A DNA stretch of 64,000 nt from Macrococcus bovicus (GCF_004359575.1 NZ_SCWF01000007.1:28400-92399), one strand, 5' to 3'; counted from the first letter of the stretch, positions 10,182-19,263 are shown. Numbers and translations are program-made. The notes: generated by a model from the letters alone, not told the origin.

Positions 10182-12781
10182 AATACAAAACGTTCATCAC
10201 CTGTCTTGTCCTGTCGCTTCTGGCTCATAGTGTCATCATTTACAGATTTGTCACTGAGGGCATCCTGTTCTCAGGTAAAGGCGACAGTATCGCGCAGATG
10301 ATCCCTTTTCAGCTCTATTTATATGAGCAGTTCTCAAAGTTTAATTTTTTCTATGATATGGGCTTCGGCATAGGCGGCGATTTCTTTCGCAGCCTTGCCT
10401 ATTATTATTCGACTTCACCGATCGCCTATCTCAATTTCGGAGCCGTCTATCTGCTGGATCTCTTTCTGCCGCTGAACACCGGCAGCCCTGACTTCTGGTT
10501 TGTCAATCAGATCATCGTCTCCATCTTTAAGCTGACAGCGATTCTCTATGTCACTTACCGCCTTTTCAAGTATCTCGGTATCAATCAATATGCGAGCATG
10601 GCCAGTGCATTTCTCTACGGCTATTCGACCGTCTATTTCTTCTTCACTTTTACCTGGAGTTTCTTCAGCGATGTGATGTTCTATCTGCCGCTGACGATAC
10701 TCGGTATGGAACGGTACTTTGCCGAGCGTAAAATCGGCCTCTATCTTTTAGGCATCGCACTGACGCTCCATTCCAATTTTTATTTCAGTTACTATCAGTT
10801 TATCTTTGTGCTCTTTTATTTCATCTACCGGACACTCTACAGGAAGGCGAGCGATAGCGTATCGAGACGGACGAAGCTCATCACGATTGTTATCTCGTCA
10901 CTTATCGCGCTCATGATCAGTGCTGTCGGCTTCTATACGGGCGTCACGAGCTATCTGCTGAATGACCGGACACTCCCGCCGATCAAGCTGAAGCCGTTCA
11001 TTGATTTTATCAGCCATTATAACCTCTTCTATGACGGCTACTATATCGTTATACCATTTGTTGCGGTGATGGCACTTTTTACGTTCAAGCTATACAGAAA
11101 CTATACCTTCAGACTGTTCGCCGTCATTACCTGGCTCTTCATGGCGGGTTCATTGTCCCCCTTATTTGATAGTTTCTTCAACGGCTTTTCAATTGACCAG
11201 AGACGCTGGGTCTATATGCTTGCATTCTCCGCGGCCGGTCTGGTCGCGGTCTACCTGCATCATCTGAAGAACCTGACCTTGAAGGATATCATCATTTCCT
11301 TGCTACCTGTCTCACTCATCTATAGCCTGTCGGTTATCGGCAGTGGCAAATCGCTCACCTGGCTGATCTTCATTCCGGTTGTAGCTGTTATCATCATGCT
11401 TTATGTATACAGACCACAAGTGATCACTTTTCAGTTCCTCACTGTGACGGTTGTCATCATGAACCTCTATTTTGTCTATGACTACATCCGTGAACAGATG
11501 GATACACTCCATCCCTTCTATGAACATGACCTGGCATTTGTCCAGTCGGATAAATATAACAGTGAGACGCAGCGGTCAATCATCAAGAATATCACAACAG
11601 AATCACCTGCAGCCCGGATTGACTGGCAGACTTCGGCCACACATAACACACCGCTTTATCAGCATTTCAACGGCATCAAGCTTTATTCAAGTATCTTTGA
11701 CAAAGATATCTATCAGTTCTATGATGAGGAACTGAATATCACGATGGACACAGACAGCAACAGCATCTACTACCGGCTGGGTGAACGGGCGAATCTCTAT
11801 AGTCTCTTTAATGTCAACCATTCCATCCGGACCGATAATATCGCGACACTGCCCTATGGTTTTGAACTGACCGATCAGAGACAGGGCAAGGAGAAACGCT
11901 ACTCTGTCTACCGCAATACCCATGAACTGCCGCTGGTCAGAGTCACGGATAAAGTGTTCAATCCACAAGAGCTGAAAACACCGATTGACCGCGAGCACGC
12001 GATGCTTGAGGGTGTTGTGCTGGACAGTCCCTCCAACTCAAAAGTGACTCCAGCTGAAAATCTCCTGCCTCAGACTACGATGTCACTGAATAATGCGACA
12101 TATGACGGTCAACAGCTCATCGTCAGTCAGGATCAGGGCGGCATCACCTATCGTCTCCCTAAACGTCTGGCTGACCGCTATAAAGATTTATATGTGGATC
12201 TAAGTATCGAACTGAAAACGCCGAGCCGCTATCATTACGTCTGGATCAATGAGATCTATCAGTCCCGGAAACCGCTCGATGATGACTACCGCCGTTTCAA
12301 TCCGACTATCACGTTGCGGATCAAAGCGAGTGATTTGATTCAGCTGAAGCTTATGTCGGGTACTTATACGTATCACATCAACGGCATCTACGGTGAAGAT
12401 TATACGACACTGGAATCAGCTACACAGCAGCAGAAGCATCAGCTGACTCAGGCAGGTGGTAAACTCGTCGCGACACTGAGTCCGCATGATACAGGTTACG
12501 CTGTAATCCCGACGCCTTATTTAAACGGGATGTCTGCTAAAGTGGACGGCAGGAAAGCTGAAGTTTCTGAAGGCAACTACTTAATGACCGCTGTCAAAGT
12601 AGACAAAAATGCCAGAAAAATAGAACTCACTTACACACCGCCCTACTTCCATCTGATGCAGCTCATCAGCCTTATCGGTTTAGCCACCGCTATCTGGTAT
12701 ATACAAAAAGTGAGTCGCGGAAAACGCAGTACCGTCACTAATCAAGAAGAAATCGACACCATTGCACCGCCTGCTGAATAG
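10178..12781 (+). CDS. YfhO-family membrane glycosyltransferase, copy 2
   Basis: Second YfhO-type protein, 867 residues, with the same plan as its upstream neighbour: N-terminal helices to about 440, an extracytoplasmic domain, then one helix near 825-845. It adds a hydrophilic tail of about 24 residues. Identical or near-identical blocks shared with copy 1 (FYDMGFGIGGDFF-type loop, LKTPIDREHAML, GIYGEDY, final TPPYF) show that the pair arose by tandem duplication. Elsewhere they have diverged widely, so the duplication is old. The 4-base overlap with copy 1 indicates translational coupling. A bidirectional terminator closes the operon. Whether the copies differ in acceptor or work as a pair cannot be told from sequence. 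Confidence 0.83.
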   Translation: MKYKTFITCLVLSLLAHSVIIYRFVTEGILFSGKGDSIAQMIPFQLYLYEQFSKFNFFYDMGFGIGGDFFRSLAYYYSTSPIAYLNFGAVYLLDLFLPLNTGSPDFWFVNQIIVSIFKLTAILYVTYRLFKYLGINQYASMASAFLYGYSTVYFFFTFTWSFFSDVMFYLPLTILGMERYFAERKIGLYLLGIALTLHSNFYFSYYQFIFVLFYFIYRTLYRKASDSVSRRTKLITIVISSLIALMISAVGFYTGVTSYLLNDRTLPPIKLKPFIDFISHYNLFYDGYYIVIPFVAVMALFTFKLYRNYTFRLFAVITWLFMAGSLSPLFDSFFNGFSIDQRRWVYMLAFSAAGLVAVYLHHLKNLTLKDIIISLLPVSLIYSLSVIGSGKSLTWLIFIPVVAVIIMLYVYRPQVITFQFLTVTVVIMNLYFVYDYIREQMDTLHPFYEHDLAFVQSDKYNSETQRSIIKNITTESPAARIDWQTSATHNTPLYQHFNGIKLYSSIFDKDIYQFYDEELNITMDTDSNSIYYRLGERANLYSLFNVNHSIRTDNIATLPYGFELTDQRQGKEKRYSVYRNTHELPLVRVTDKVFNPQELKTPIDREHAMLEGVVLDSPSNSKVTPAENLLPQTTMSLNNATYDGQQLIVSQDQGGITYRLPKRLADRYKDLYVDLSIELKTPSRYHYVWINEIYQSRKPLDDDYRRFNPTITLRIKASDLIQLKLMSGTYTYHINGIYGEDYTTLESATQQQKHQLTQAGGKLVATLSPHDTGYAVIPTPYLNGMSAKVDGRKAEVSEGNYLMTAVKVDKNARKIELTYTPPYFHLMQLISLIGLATAIWYIQKVSRGKRSTVTNQEEIDTIAPPAE

Positions 12782-12822
12782 AAAAATCCCGTTATATCTC
12801 AAAAGATATAACGGGATTTTTT
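12782..12822. terminator. Bidirectional terminator between yfhO copy 2 and the ABC exporter
   Basis: An 18-bp perfect stem (12782-12799 with 12804-12821) and a 4-base loop, A-rich on the left and T-rich on the right. It can terminate both the rightward yfhO operon and the leftward ABC exporter operon. Confidence 0.9.
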
Positions 12823-14638
12823 AAACTGCCTCGTCAAACTGGCTGTCATATAAGCCTTTATAGAAGCCGTCCTGCTTCAGCAGTTCATCATGTGTACCCT
12901 GCTCGATGATGTCCCCGTTCTTCATGACGAGAATCAGGTCCGCATTCCGGATAGTTGAGAGACGGTGCGCGATGACAAAGCTGGTCCGTCCTTCCATCAG
13001 CTTATCCATCGCTTTCTGGATCAGGACTTCCGTCCGGGTGTCGACGTTACTTGTTGCCTCGTCGAGAATCAGAATCTTAGGGTCCGAGAGAATCGCTCGG
13101 GCAATGGTCAATAATTGTTTCTGACCTTGTGAGACATTGCTCGTCTCCTCATTTAAGATCATGTCGTACGCATGCGGCCATGTCCTGATGAAGTGATCGA
13201 CCTGCGCGTCACGTGCTGCCTGCTCTACTTCTAAATCTGTGGCGTCCAGTTTCCCGTAGCGGATGTTTTCACGAATCGTGCCGTTGAATAGCCATGTATC
13301 CTGCAGGACAATGCCGAACAGTTTACGCAGCTCATCTCGTTTAAAGTCCTGGATATTGATGCCATCTATTTTAATCGCACCGCTGTTCACATCATAAAAA
13401 CGCATCAAGAGCTTGACGATGGTTGATTTACCTGCACCTGTCGGCCCGACAATGGCGACTTTCTGCCCCGGTTTCACGTGTGCTGAAAAATCATTGATGA
13501 TTGTCTTATCTGCGTTATAACCGAAGTTCACGCCTTCAAAGTCCACTGCCCCTTCGATATAGACATGATCTCTGTCTACATCTGTCCGGCTATCAACGAC
13601 TGATAATGCATGCTCATCATCTTTCACTTCTTCTGGCTCATCGATAATCGCAAAGACCCGTTCTGTCGCAGCTGCAGTCAGCTGCAGCGTATTACTGATA
13701 CTCGCAATCTGAGAGATCGGCTGATTGAACTGACGGATATACTGGATAAAGGCCTGGATACCGCCGACAGTCATCGTCCCTTTGACCGCAAAGTAGCCGC
13801 CGAGTATACAGATGACGACATAAGTGATATTTCCGATAAACATCGTAATCGGCATGATCAGACTGGACAGGAAGTTCGCTTTCCAGGCTGATTTGTAAAG
13901 CGTATCATTGTATGCCTCAAATGTGCTGCCTGATTCTGTCTCGCGGTTGAATGCTTTAATCACGGTATGATTGCCAAGCATTTCCTCAACATGCCCATTG
14001 ACCAGTCCGAGTGACTCCTGCTGATTCTTAAAATGAATCTGTGAATTCTTCATAATCATGACAACTGCAATCATCGACAGCGGCAGTGTCAACAGGGCAA
14101 CCAGAGTCAGCTGCCAGCTGATGGTGAACATCATAATAGAGATGCCGACCAGCATCGTGATGGACGTAATAATCTGCGCTAGACTTTGATTTAACGTCTG
14201 GCTGATGGTATCGATGTCATTGGTAATACGACTCAAGACATCACCTTGTGAAGTTTTATCATAGAATCTCAGCGGCAGCTTATGGAGTTTCTTATTGAGA
14301 TCCTCTCTTAAAGAATAGGTTATTTTAGCGGTGACACCAGACATGACATATCCTTGCAGATAATTGAAGAGTGCACTGACCAGGTAAAATACTGTCAGTA
14401 AAAGTAAGACGCGCTCTATCTCACCGAAATCAATCCTGCCGGTGCCGTTTGTCTGAGCGATGACGCCTTTAAAGAGGACATCAATTCCGTTACCGAGAAT
14501 CTTCGGTCCAAAAATCATAAAGACTGTTGAGACCATCGCTAAAACAATCACCAGCAGAATCATCAGACGATAGGTGGCGATATAGCTGAAGAGTCGCATA
14601 AGCGCTTGCTTCATATTAGTCGGTTTGTCCTGTTTCAT
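12821..14638 (-). CDS. ABC exporter half-transporter with intact ATPase site residues (subunit 2)
   Basis: Type IV (B-family) ABC exporter half: six-helix membrane domain (about residues 20-325) fused to an ATPase domain, 605 residues. Walker A is GPTGAGKST, the signature is NVSQGQKQ (SQGQ in place of SGGQ), and Walker B with catalytic Glu is LILDEATSNVD. It overlaps the upstream ABC gene by 4 bases, so the two halves are coupled and most likely form a heterodimer of the BmrCD/TM287-288/EfrCD type. The partner carries the degenerate site. The substrate is unknown; multidrug or lipid export are the common roles for this family. The stop lies in the shared terminator with yfhO copy 2. Confidence 0.88.
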   Translation of the reverse strand: MKQDKPTNMKQALMRLFSYIATYRLMILLVIVLAMVSTVFMIFGPKILGNGIDVLFKGVIAQTNGTGRIDFGEIERVLLLLTVFYLVSALFNYLQGYVMSGVTAKITYSLREDLNKKLHKLPLRFYDKTSQGDVLSRITNDIDTISQTLNQSLAQIITSITMLVGISIMMFTISWQLTLVALLTLPLSMIAVVMIMKNSQIHFKNQQESLGLVNGHVEEMLGNHTVIKAFNRETESGSTFEAYNDTLYKSAWKANFLSSLIMPITMFIGNITYVVICILGGYFAVKGTMTVGGIQAFIQYIRQFNQPISQIASISNTLQLTAAATERVFAIIDEPEEVKDDEHALSVVDSRTDVDRDHVYIEGAVDFEGVNFGYNADKTIINDFSAHVKPGQKVAIVGPTGAGKSTIVKLLMRFYDVNSGAIKIDGINIQDFKRDELRKLFGIVLQDTWLFNGTIRENIRYGKLDATDLEVEQAARDAQVDHFIRTWPHAYDMILNEETSNVSQGQKQLLTIARAILSDPKILILDEATSNVDTRTEVLIQKAMDKLMEGRTSFVIAHRLSTIRNADLILVMKNGDIIEQGTHDELLKQDGFYKGLYDSQFDEAV

Positions 14639-16827
14639 GCCAGCTCCTCCTCAGATAATTGTGATGATGCAATCTCAAAATATTCCTCGTTTGTTCTCAG
14701 CAGTTCATCGTGTGTCCCTCTGCCAACCACTTCGCCTTTATCCAGAACAATAATCTGTTCAGCCCCCATGATAGATGTGACACGCTGGCCGATCACAATA
14801 ATCGTCTTCCTTTTCTGCTGATTAAAGAGGGCCAGTCTGAGCTGTTTCTCTGTTCTTGCGTCCAGTGCGCTGAAACTGTCATCAAAGATCAGAACTTCAG
14901 CATCACGGAGTACGGCACGTGCGATGGCGAGACGCTGCTTCTGACCACCGGATAAGTTACTGCCGTTCTGTGAGATTTCTGTATCAAGTCCGTCCATCTG
15001 TGCAATAAATTCCGTTGCCTGAGCGATATCAAGCGCTTCAAGCATCTCTTCATCAGTGGCGTCTTCTTTACCGACCCGTAGATTAGAACGAACAGTGCCT
15101 TTCAGGAGTGCTGCTTTCTGCGGAACAAGTGCAATACGATCTCGCAGGCTCTGCAGCTTGACATCCCTGACATTGACGCCGTCTAACAGCACTTCCCCGT
15201 GCGTCGTATCATAGAATCTGAGCAGCAGATTAATCAGGGTCGATTTTCCAGCGCCTGTTGAGCCGATGACCGCAGTCATCTCTCCTGGTCTTGCCACTAT
15301 ATCGATATCTTTCAGCGCATATTCCTTCGCGCCGTCATGCTTAAAGCTGACGTTTCTGAATTCAACCAGACCAGAGTGATTGATAAATTCTTTCGTGTTC
15401 TGGTGGTCTGCTATTGATAAATCTGTCTCCAGTATTTCCTTGATACGACCAGCTGAGACAGCAGCACGCGGAATCAGGATAAAGGTAAATGATAACATCA
15501 GAAAAGCCATGATGATCTGTGTCGTATACTGAATAAAAGCCATCATATCACCGACCTGCATAGAAGCATCGGCAATACGGTGTGCACCTACCCAGACAAT
15601 AACAAGCGAGACACCATTCATAATGAGTGTCATTACAGGCGACATAAGTGACATCACTCTACCGATAAACAGGTTAGTGTCTGTCAGATCTTTGTTGGCA
15701 ACATTAAAACGTTTTTTCTCGTGCTCTCCTGTCCCGAATGCCCGGACCACCATTAAACCACTTAAAAATTCACGGGATACGAGGTTGACCTTATCCACCA
15801 GTTGCTGAATGATTTTAAACTTTGGAATGGCAAGCGCCATGATAATGCCGATAAAGGCCAGCAAAATGACAACGGCAATCACGATAATCCAGCTCATAGC
15901 GTTTGATTTGTTGATCGCCATAATGACACCGCCTGCCCCCATGATCGGTGCATAACAGATCATACGGATGCCTATCATAAAGAACTGCTGAATCTGTGTC
16001 ATATCATTTGTAGAACGTGTGATCAACGAAGCCGTTGAGAAGTTATCAATCTCTTTGAATGAAAAACTTTCGATTTTTCTGAAGACGTCACGGCGCAGGT
16101 CACGCGTAAGACCGGCCGCAATTCGCGACGAGAGTAAGCTCACAAGGATCGTTGCGAGACCCCCGATCAGCGCAACCCCGAGCATTACAAGACCCATTTT
16201 AATGATGTAAGCGGTCTGTATTTTGGTAAGATCAAGACCCAGTTCATGATAAAAAGACTGCGTCAGACTGACACCTAGCTGTTTCGTCATGATATCATTA
16301 TCTGCTTGCTGGTTGCGATATGCTTCTTTTTTCGTTTCAGGCAATTGATCAAGAACTGGCTGAATCTTGTAGAGCTGAGTCACATCCAGCTTCTTCCCGG
16401 CCGGTTGCGAAGATTGTTTCTGGGATTTTGGAGCATCGCTGAGAGCATTGAACAGTCCAAGACTTGATTTGTGGAATGTCCTATTTAAATCTTTCAGCTT
16501 ACTACTTGATACATCCTGTCTGAGATAAAACTGCCCTTCTGCTTTTTTGTATGTATCTTTGTACTGATCAGCGTCGACGAGTTTGTACGAAGCTTTGACC
16601 TTTTCTTTCTGACTATCTGTCATAAAGGTCTGCATCAGTTTCATGCCGGCCTGACTGATGGCTTCTGGTGCCTCATCCGTCACACCATGCTGCTGTATAC
16701 CATTATCAACAATGTCTGACATATAGTTCGGCAGACTCAGATCACTGAATGCCTGTACAAATAGAAGGACGACGGCCAGTAAGAGCGGAAGCATGAAGGC
16801 TTTTAAATATCTGAAAATATATAGCAT
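14635..16827 (-). CDS. ABC exporter half-transporter with degenerate Walker B and large extracytoplasmic loop (subunit 1)
   Basis: Membrane plus ATPase half-transporter, 730 residues from the chosen start MLYIFRYLK. That ATG at 16827 has AAAGGAG seven bases upstream; a longer upstream frame would run into rplS and its terminator and is rejected. Between helices 1 and 2 (about residues 45-210) lies a hydrophilic insertion of roughly 160 residues, predicted outside the cell. Walker A is GSTGAGKST and the signature is LSGGQKQ. Walker B reads VLIFDDSFSALD, with Asp where the catalytic Glu belongs. That is the usual pattern for the non-hydrolysing site of heterodimeric exporters. It is cotranscribed with the 605-residue half from a strong promoter at 16867-16895. 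Confidence 0.88.
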   Translation of the reverse strand: MLYIFRYLKAFMLPLLLAVVLLFVQAFSDLSLPNYMSDIVDNGIQQHGVTDEAPEAISQAGMKLMQTFMTDSQKEKVKASYKLVDADQYKDTYKKAEGQFYLRQDVSSSKLKDLNRTFHKSSLGLFNALSDAPKSQKQSSQPAGKKLDVTQLYKIQPVLDQLPETKKEAYRNQQADNDIMTKQLGVSLTQSFYHELGLDLTKIQTAYIIKMGLVMLGVALIGGLATILVSLLSSRIAAGLTRDLRRDVFRKIESFSFKEIDNFSTASLITRSTNDMTQIQQFFMIGIRMICYAPIMGAGGVIMAINKSNAMSWIIVIAVVILLAFIGIIMALAIPKFKIIQQLVDKVNLVSREFLSGLMVVRAFGTGEHEKKRFNVANKDLTDTNLFIGRVMSLMSPVMTLIMNGVSLVIVWVGAHRIADASMQVGDMMAFIQYTTQIIMAFLMLSFTFILIPRAAVSAGRIKEILETDLSIADHQNTKEFINHSGLVEFRNVSFKHDGAKEYALKDIDIVARPGEMTAVIGSTGAGKSTLINLLLRFYDTTHGEVLLDGVNVRDVKLQSLRDRIALVPQKAALLKGTVRSNLRVGKEDATDEEMLEALDIAQATEFIAQMDGLDTEISQNGSNLSGGQKQRLAIARAVLRDAEVLIFDDSFSALDARTEKQLRLALFNQQKRKTIIVIGQRVTSIMGAEQIIVLDKGEVVGRGTHDELLRTNEEYFEIASSQLSEEELA

Positions 16828-16866
16828 TTTTTCACTCCTTTTCATTTCTTTTTCGTTACTTGGTAA

Positions 16867-16895
16867 ATCATATAGTGTACGTCTGGTTGAGTCAA
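16867..16895 (-). promoter_or_regulatory. ABC exporter promoter
   Basis: TTGACT (16890-16895) and TATGAT (16867-16872) with a 17-base spacer on the minus strand. It lies between the rplS terminator and the exporter ribosome binding site. The short leader, about 30 bases, leaves no room for an attenuator. Confidence 0.78.
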
Positions 16896-16924
16896 TGAAC
16901 AATCCTGCCGGAAATGTCGGATAA

Positions 16925-16956
16925 CAAAAAAAGCATCCTGAATACTCAGGATGCTT
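16925..16956 (-). terminator. Terminator after rplS
   Basis: Perfect 11-bp stem AAGCATCCTGA with a 4-base loop, followed on the minus strand by a U-run. It ends the rpsP-khpA-rimM-trmD-rplS run. Confidence 0.9.
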
Positions 16957-16966
16957 CACGCTTTTA

Positions 16967-17314
16967 TTAGCGAATTTCTTTAATACGCGCAGCTTTACCA
17001 CGTAAGCTACGTAAGTAGTAAAGTTTCGCACGACGTACTTTACCACGACGTAATACTTCGATTTTCTCGATTTTTGGCGTGTGTAACGGGAAAGTACGTT
17101 CTACACCCACACCGTAAGAAATCTTACGAACCGTGAAAGTCTCAGAGATACCGCCACCACGACGTTTGATTACCACACCTTCAAAGACCTGGATACGTTC
17201 GCGAGTTCCCTCAACGATACGTACGTGTACTTTTAAAGTATCACCAGGACGGAAAGCCGGGATGTCAGTACGGAGTTGTTCTTTAGTAATTGCATCGATT
17301 AATTTGTTGTTCAT
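16967..17314 (-). CDS. rplS: 50S ribosomal protein L19
   Basis: Ribosomal protein bL19 at the 30S-50S interface, 115 residues, full length. Recognisable segments are [28 protein letters not shown] and the C-terminal [16 protein letters not shown]. It starts at ATG 17314 with a GAAGGAG-type ribosome binding site. It sits 137 bases after trmD with its own promoter and a possible structured leader. It can therefore be transcribed both from the rpsP operon and independently. Confidence 0.97.
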   Translation of the reverse strand: MNNKLIDAITKEQLRTDIPAFRPGDTLKVHVRIVEGTRERIQVFEGVVIKRRGGGISETFTVRKISYGVGVERTFPLHTPKIEKIEVLRRGKVRRAKLYYLRSLRGKAARIKEIR

Positions 17315-17317
17315 TTT

Positions 17318-17388
17318 TCCTTCTCCTTCTTCCTATGTTCTTAAAATAAGGATTTCAGCGGACCATAGTGATTATGTGTTTTCACACT
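17318..17388 (-). promoter_or_regulatory. Possible structured leader of rplS (L19-leader type)
   Basis: The predicted rplS transcript starts near 17388. It begins with a small GTGT/ACAC hairpin with a GAAA loop (17376-17387). A second weak pairing, CTATG with CATAG, spans 17333-17368 next to the ribosome binding site. An autoregulatory L19 leader is known upstream of rplS in Bacillus. The match here is only positional plus weak pairing, so confidence is low. Confidence 0.3.
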
Positions 17389-17394
17389 CATAGA

Positions 17395-17423
17395 ATATTA
17401 TCACAATTGAGCGCTTCTGACAA
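17395..17423 (-). promoter_or_regulatory. Internal promoter for rplS, overlapping the trmD terminator
   Basis: TTGTCA (17418-17423), a 17-base spacer and TAATAT (17395-17400) on the minus strand. The -35 lies inside an imperfect stem-loop (arms CTGTCAAG and CTTGTCAG around a T-run) that could attenuate transcription coming from trmD. Confidence 0.72.
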
Positions 17424-17451
17424 GAAAAAATCTTGACAGTTTGAAAATAAT

Positions 17452-18177
17452 TTATTCCTGATAGCCCAAGGTCTCTAAATACTGGATATCTGCTGCTGTC
17501 AGCGGATAGCTTTCCAGGAGATCAGGCCGTCTTTCATATGTCCGTTTCAGACTTTCGTGATGACGCCATTCTTCTATCAGCTTATGATTGCCGCTGAGCA
17601 GGACAGCAGGCACCTGCAAGCCGTTATAATCGGCAGGACGCGTATACTGCGGGTGTTCCAGCAAGCCGGATGAAAAGGAATCATCTTCATGTGAGACTTC
17701 GTTGCCGAGCACATCGGGAATCAGTCGCACAATCGCATCTGTCATCGTCATAGCTGCCAGCTCACCGCCTGTCAGGACGAAATCCCCAAGTGAAATTTCA
17801 TCAGTCACAAGTTCGGTGCGGATACGTTCATCATATCCTTCGTAATGACCGCAGATAAAAATCAGATGCTCAGCATGTGCCAGTTCTTCAGCTTTCGCCT
17901 GGTCAAAACGTTCACCTTGCGGGCACATCAGAATGATCCGGGTCTCCTCAGTGACTTCAAGCGACTGGACCGCACTGAAGACCGGTTCAGGCTTCAGCAC
18001 CATTCCCTGACCCCCGCCGTAAGGATAGTCATCGACCTGCTGATGCTTATTATTCGAAAACGCACGGAAATTCACCGGGTTAAGTGTGACGATGCCCTTA
18101 TCCTGTGACCGCTTCATAATAGAGTGATTGAGCGTCTCAAACATCTCGGGGAAGAGCGTCAGATAGTCAATTCTCAC
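17452..18177 (-). CDS. trmD: tRNA (guanine-N1)-methyltransferase
   Basis: SPOUT methyltransferase that makes m1G37 in tRNAs and prevents +1 frameshifting. It has 241 residues, full length. The trefoil-knot region shows [15 protein letters not shown] (about 53-67) and [13 protein letters not shown] (about 131-143), the AdoMet-binding parts. The C-terminal [11 protein letters not shown] motif is typical. Its start overlaps the rimM stop by 4 bases (ATGA-type junction), so the pair is coupled. It belongs to the conserved rpsP-rimM-trmD-rplS translation cluster. Confidence 0.97.
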   Translation of the reverse strand: MRIDYLTLFPEMFETLNHSIMKRSQDKGIVTLNPVNFRAFSNNKHQQVDDYPYGGGQGMVLKPEPVFSAVQSLEVTEETRIILMCPQGERFDQAKAEELAHAEHLIFICGHYEGYDERIRTELVTDEISLGDFVLTGGELAAMTMTDAIVRLIPDVLGNEVSHEDDSFSSGLLEHPQYTRPADYNGLQVPAVLLSGNHKLIEEWRHHESLKRTYERRPDLLESYPLTAADIQYLETLGYQE

Positions 18178-18674
18178 GATAACAGACCGTCCATCGCTTC
18201 TATGACAATGGTCTTATTCGCGACATCCACTTCTTTAACGACGTCCTCGATATAAGGGATCAAATACTCCTTGTCACCTTTGACGACCCAGACATCATTT
18301 GCGCCCGTTTCAAAGATATCAATCACCCGGCCGACCGCCTCACCTGCATTAAAGACCGTACAGCCGATGATATCATGATAATAGAACTCATTTTCTGCCA
18401 GCGGGATATCAATCTCGTCAATATCCTGAAAGATATCAGCACCTTTGAACTTCTCGACAACATTAATGTTCTCCATGCCTTCGAACTGCAGCAGATGAAA
18501 GTTCTTGTGTGTGCGGTAACTTTTAATCTTAACAGGTGTCTCCTCATTATTCTGCCTGATGATGATTTCATTGCCCGGCTTGAAGCGTTCCTGTGTAAAG
18601 TCTGAAGCAGACAGCACACGCACCTCTCCTTTAATACCGTGCATATTCACAATCTTACCTACATTGACTGACAT
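18174..18674 (-). CDS. rimM: Ribosome maturation factor RimM
   Basis: RimM helps assemble the 30S head and binds ribosomal protein S19. From the chosen start it has 166 residues. ATG at 18674 has GGAGG seven bases upstream and gives [20 protein letters not shown]; a longer frame upstream has no ribosome binding site and runs into a terminator hairpin. The N-terminal half is the RimM barrel. The C-terminal half is the PRC-barrel, with [11 protein letters not shown] and [20 protein letters not shown]. It overlaps trmD. The hairpin between khpA and rimM may lower expression of rimM-trmD relative to rpsP. Confidence 0.95.
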   Translation of the reverse strand: MSVNVGKIVNMHGIKGEVRVLSASDFTQERFKPGNEIIIRQNNEETPVKIKSYRTHKNFHLLQFEGMENINVVEKFKGADIFQDIDEIDIPLAENEFYYHDIIGCTVFNAGEAVGRVIDIFETGANDVWVVKGDKEYLIPYIEDVVKEVDVANKTIVIEAMDGLLS

Positions 18675-18690
18675 GTGATCGCCTCCTATA

Positions 18691-18717
18691 AAAAAAGGGG
18701 CACCAACAGGCACCCCT
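18691..18717 (-). terminator. Intra-operon terminator or attenuator between khpA and rimM
   Basis: The minus-strand RNA forms GGGGUGCC-UGUU-GGUGCCCC (8 bp, two of them G-U) followed directly by six U. It sits immediately after the khpA stop and before the rimM ribosome binding site. It could end part of the transcripts after rpsP-khpA. Confidence 0.65.
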
Positions 18718-18944
18718 TAATCAATTTCTACAAACACTTTTTTACCTGACTCGTGCTGACCTGCCATCGTCAGTGTACGGATCGCCTTAATCAGACGACC
18801 CTGCTTACCGATGACTTTGCCAGTATCTTCTTTGTTGACGCTTATATGATAAGTGACACTTGAATGATGGTCTTCTTTTGATATCTGAATATCTTCCGGA
18901 AAATCAACGAGTGGCTCAATAATCGTTTGTAATAATTGTTCCAT
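18717..18944 (-). CDS. khpA: KH-domain RNA-binding protein KhpA (YlqC)
   Basis: Single KH-domain protein, 75 residues. KhpA homologues bind RNA, often as partner of KhpB, and influence cell elongation and division in Gram-positives. The KH loop reads GKVIGKQGRLIKAIR, the GxxG motif needed for RNA contact. It starts five bases after the rpsP stop, as in the usual Firmicute order rpsP-khpA-rimM. Its stop abuts the intra-operon hairpin. Confidence 0.93.
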   Translation of the reverse strand: MEQLLQTIIEPLVDFPEDIQISKEDHHSSVTYHISVNKEDTGKVIGKQGRLIKAIRTLTMAGQHESGKKVFVEID

Positions 18945-18949
18945 CGCAA

Positions 18950-19225
18950 TTACTTCGCGATTTTTTGGTTATGGAATTTCTCCATGATACCTTGTGAAGA
19001 CAAGATATTACGTACTGTATCAGTTGGTTTCGCTCCATCAGCTAACCATTTTAAAGCTAACGCTTCGTCAACCTTGATTTCTGCTGCTGGTTTAGCAACT
19101 GGATTGTAAGTTCCGATTGCTTCGATGATACGACCGTCACGTGGCGCACGAGCGTCAGCTACAACGATACGGTAGAAAGGGTTTCTTTTAGAACCCATAC
19201 GTGTTAAACGAATTTTAACTGCCAT
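18950..19225 (-). CDS. rpsP: 30S ribosomal protein S16
   Basis: Ribosomal protein bS16, 91 residues, full length. It opens [24 protein letters not shown], with the segment up to [14 protein letters not shown] diagnostic of the family, followed by [12 protein letters not shown]. An AAAGGAGA ribosome binding site lies before ATG. It is the first gene of the rpsP-khpA-rimM-trmD-rplS run. In staphylococci ffh normally lies directly upstream; here ffh is 22 kb away. The upstream region holds a strong promoter, an inverted repeat over its -35, and the tandem hairpin array. Confidence 0.97.
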   Translation of the reverse strand: MAVKIRLTRMGSKRNPFYRIVVADARAPRDGRIIEAIGTYNPVAKPAAEIKVDEALALKWLADGAKPTDTVRNILSSQGIMEKFHNQKIAK

Positions 19226-19263
19226 AATTTAATTCTCTCCTTTAGTTCTTTTCTCAAGTACTT

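Noticed and set aside
16828..17046. Upstream extension of the 730-residue ABC exporter subunit
   Set aside because: The extension crosses the exporter promoter and the rplS terminator and enters rplS. ATG 16827 has a well-placed ribosome binding site.
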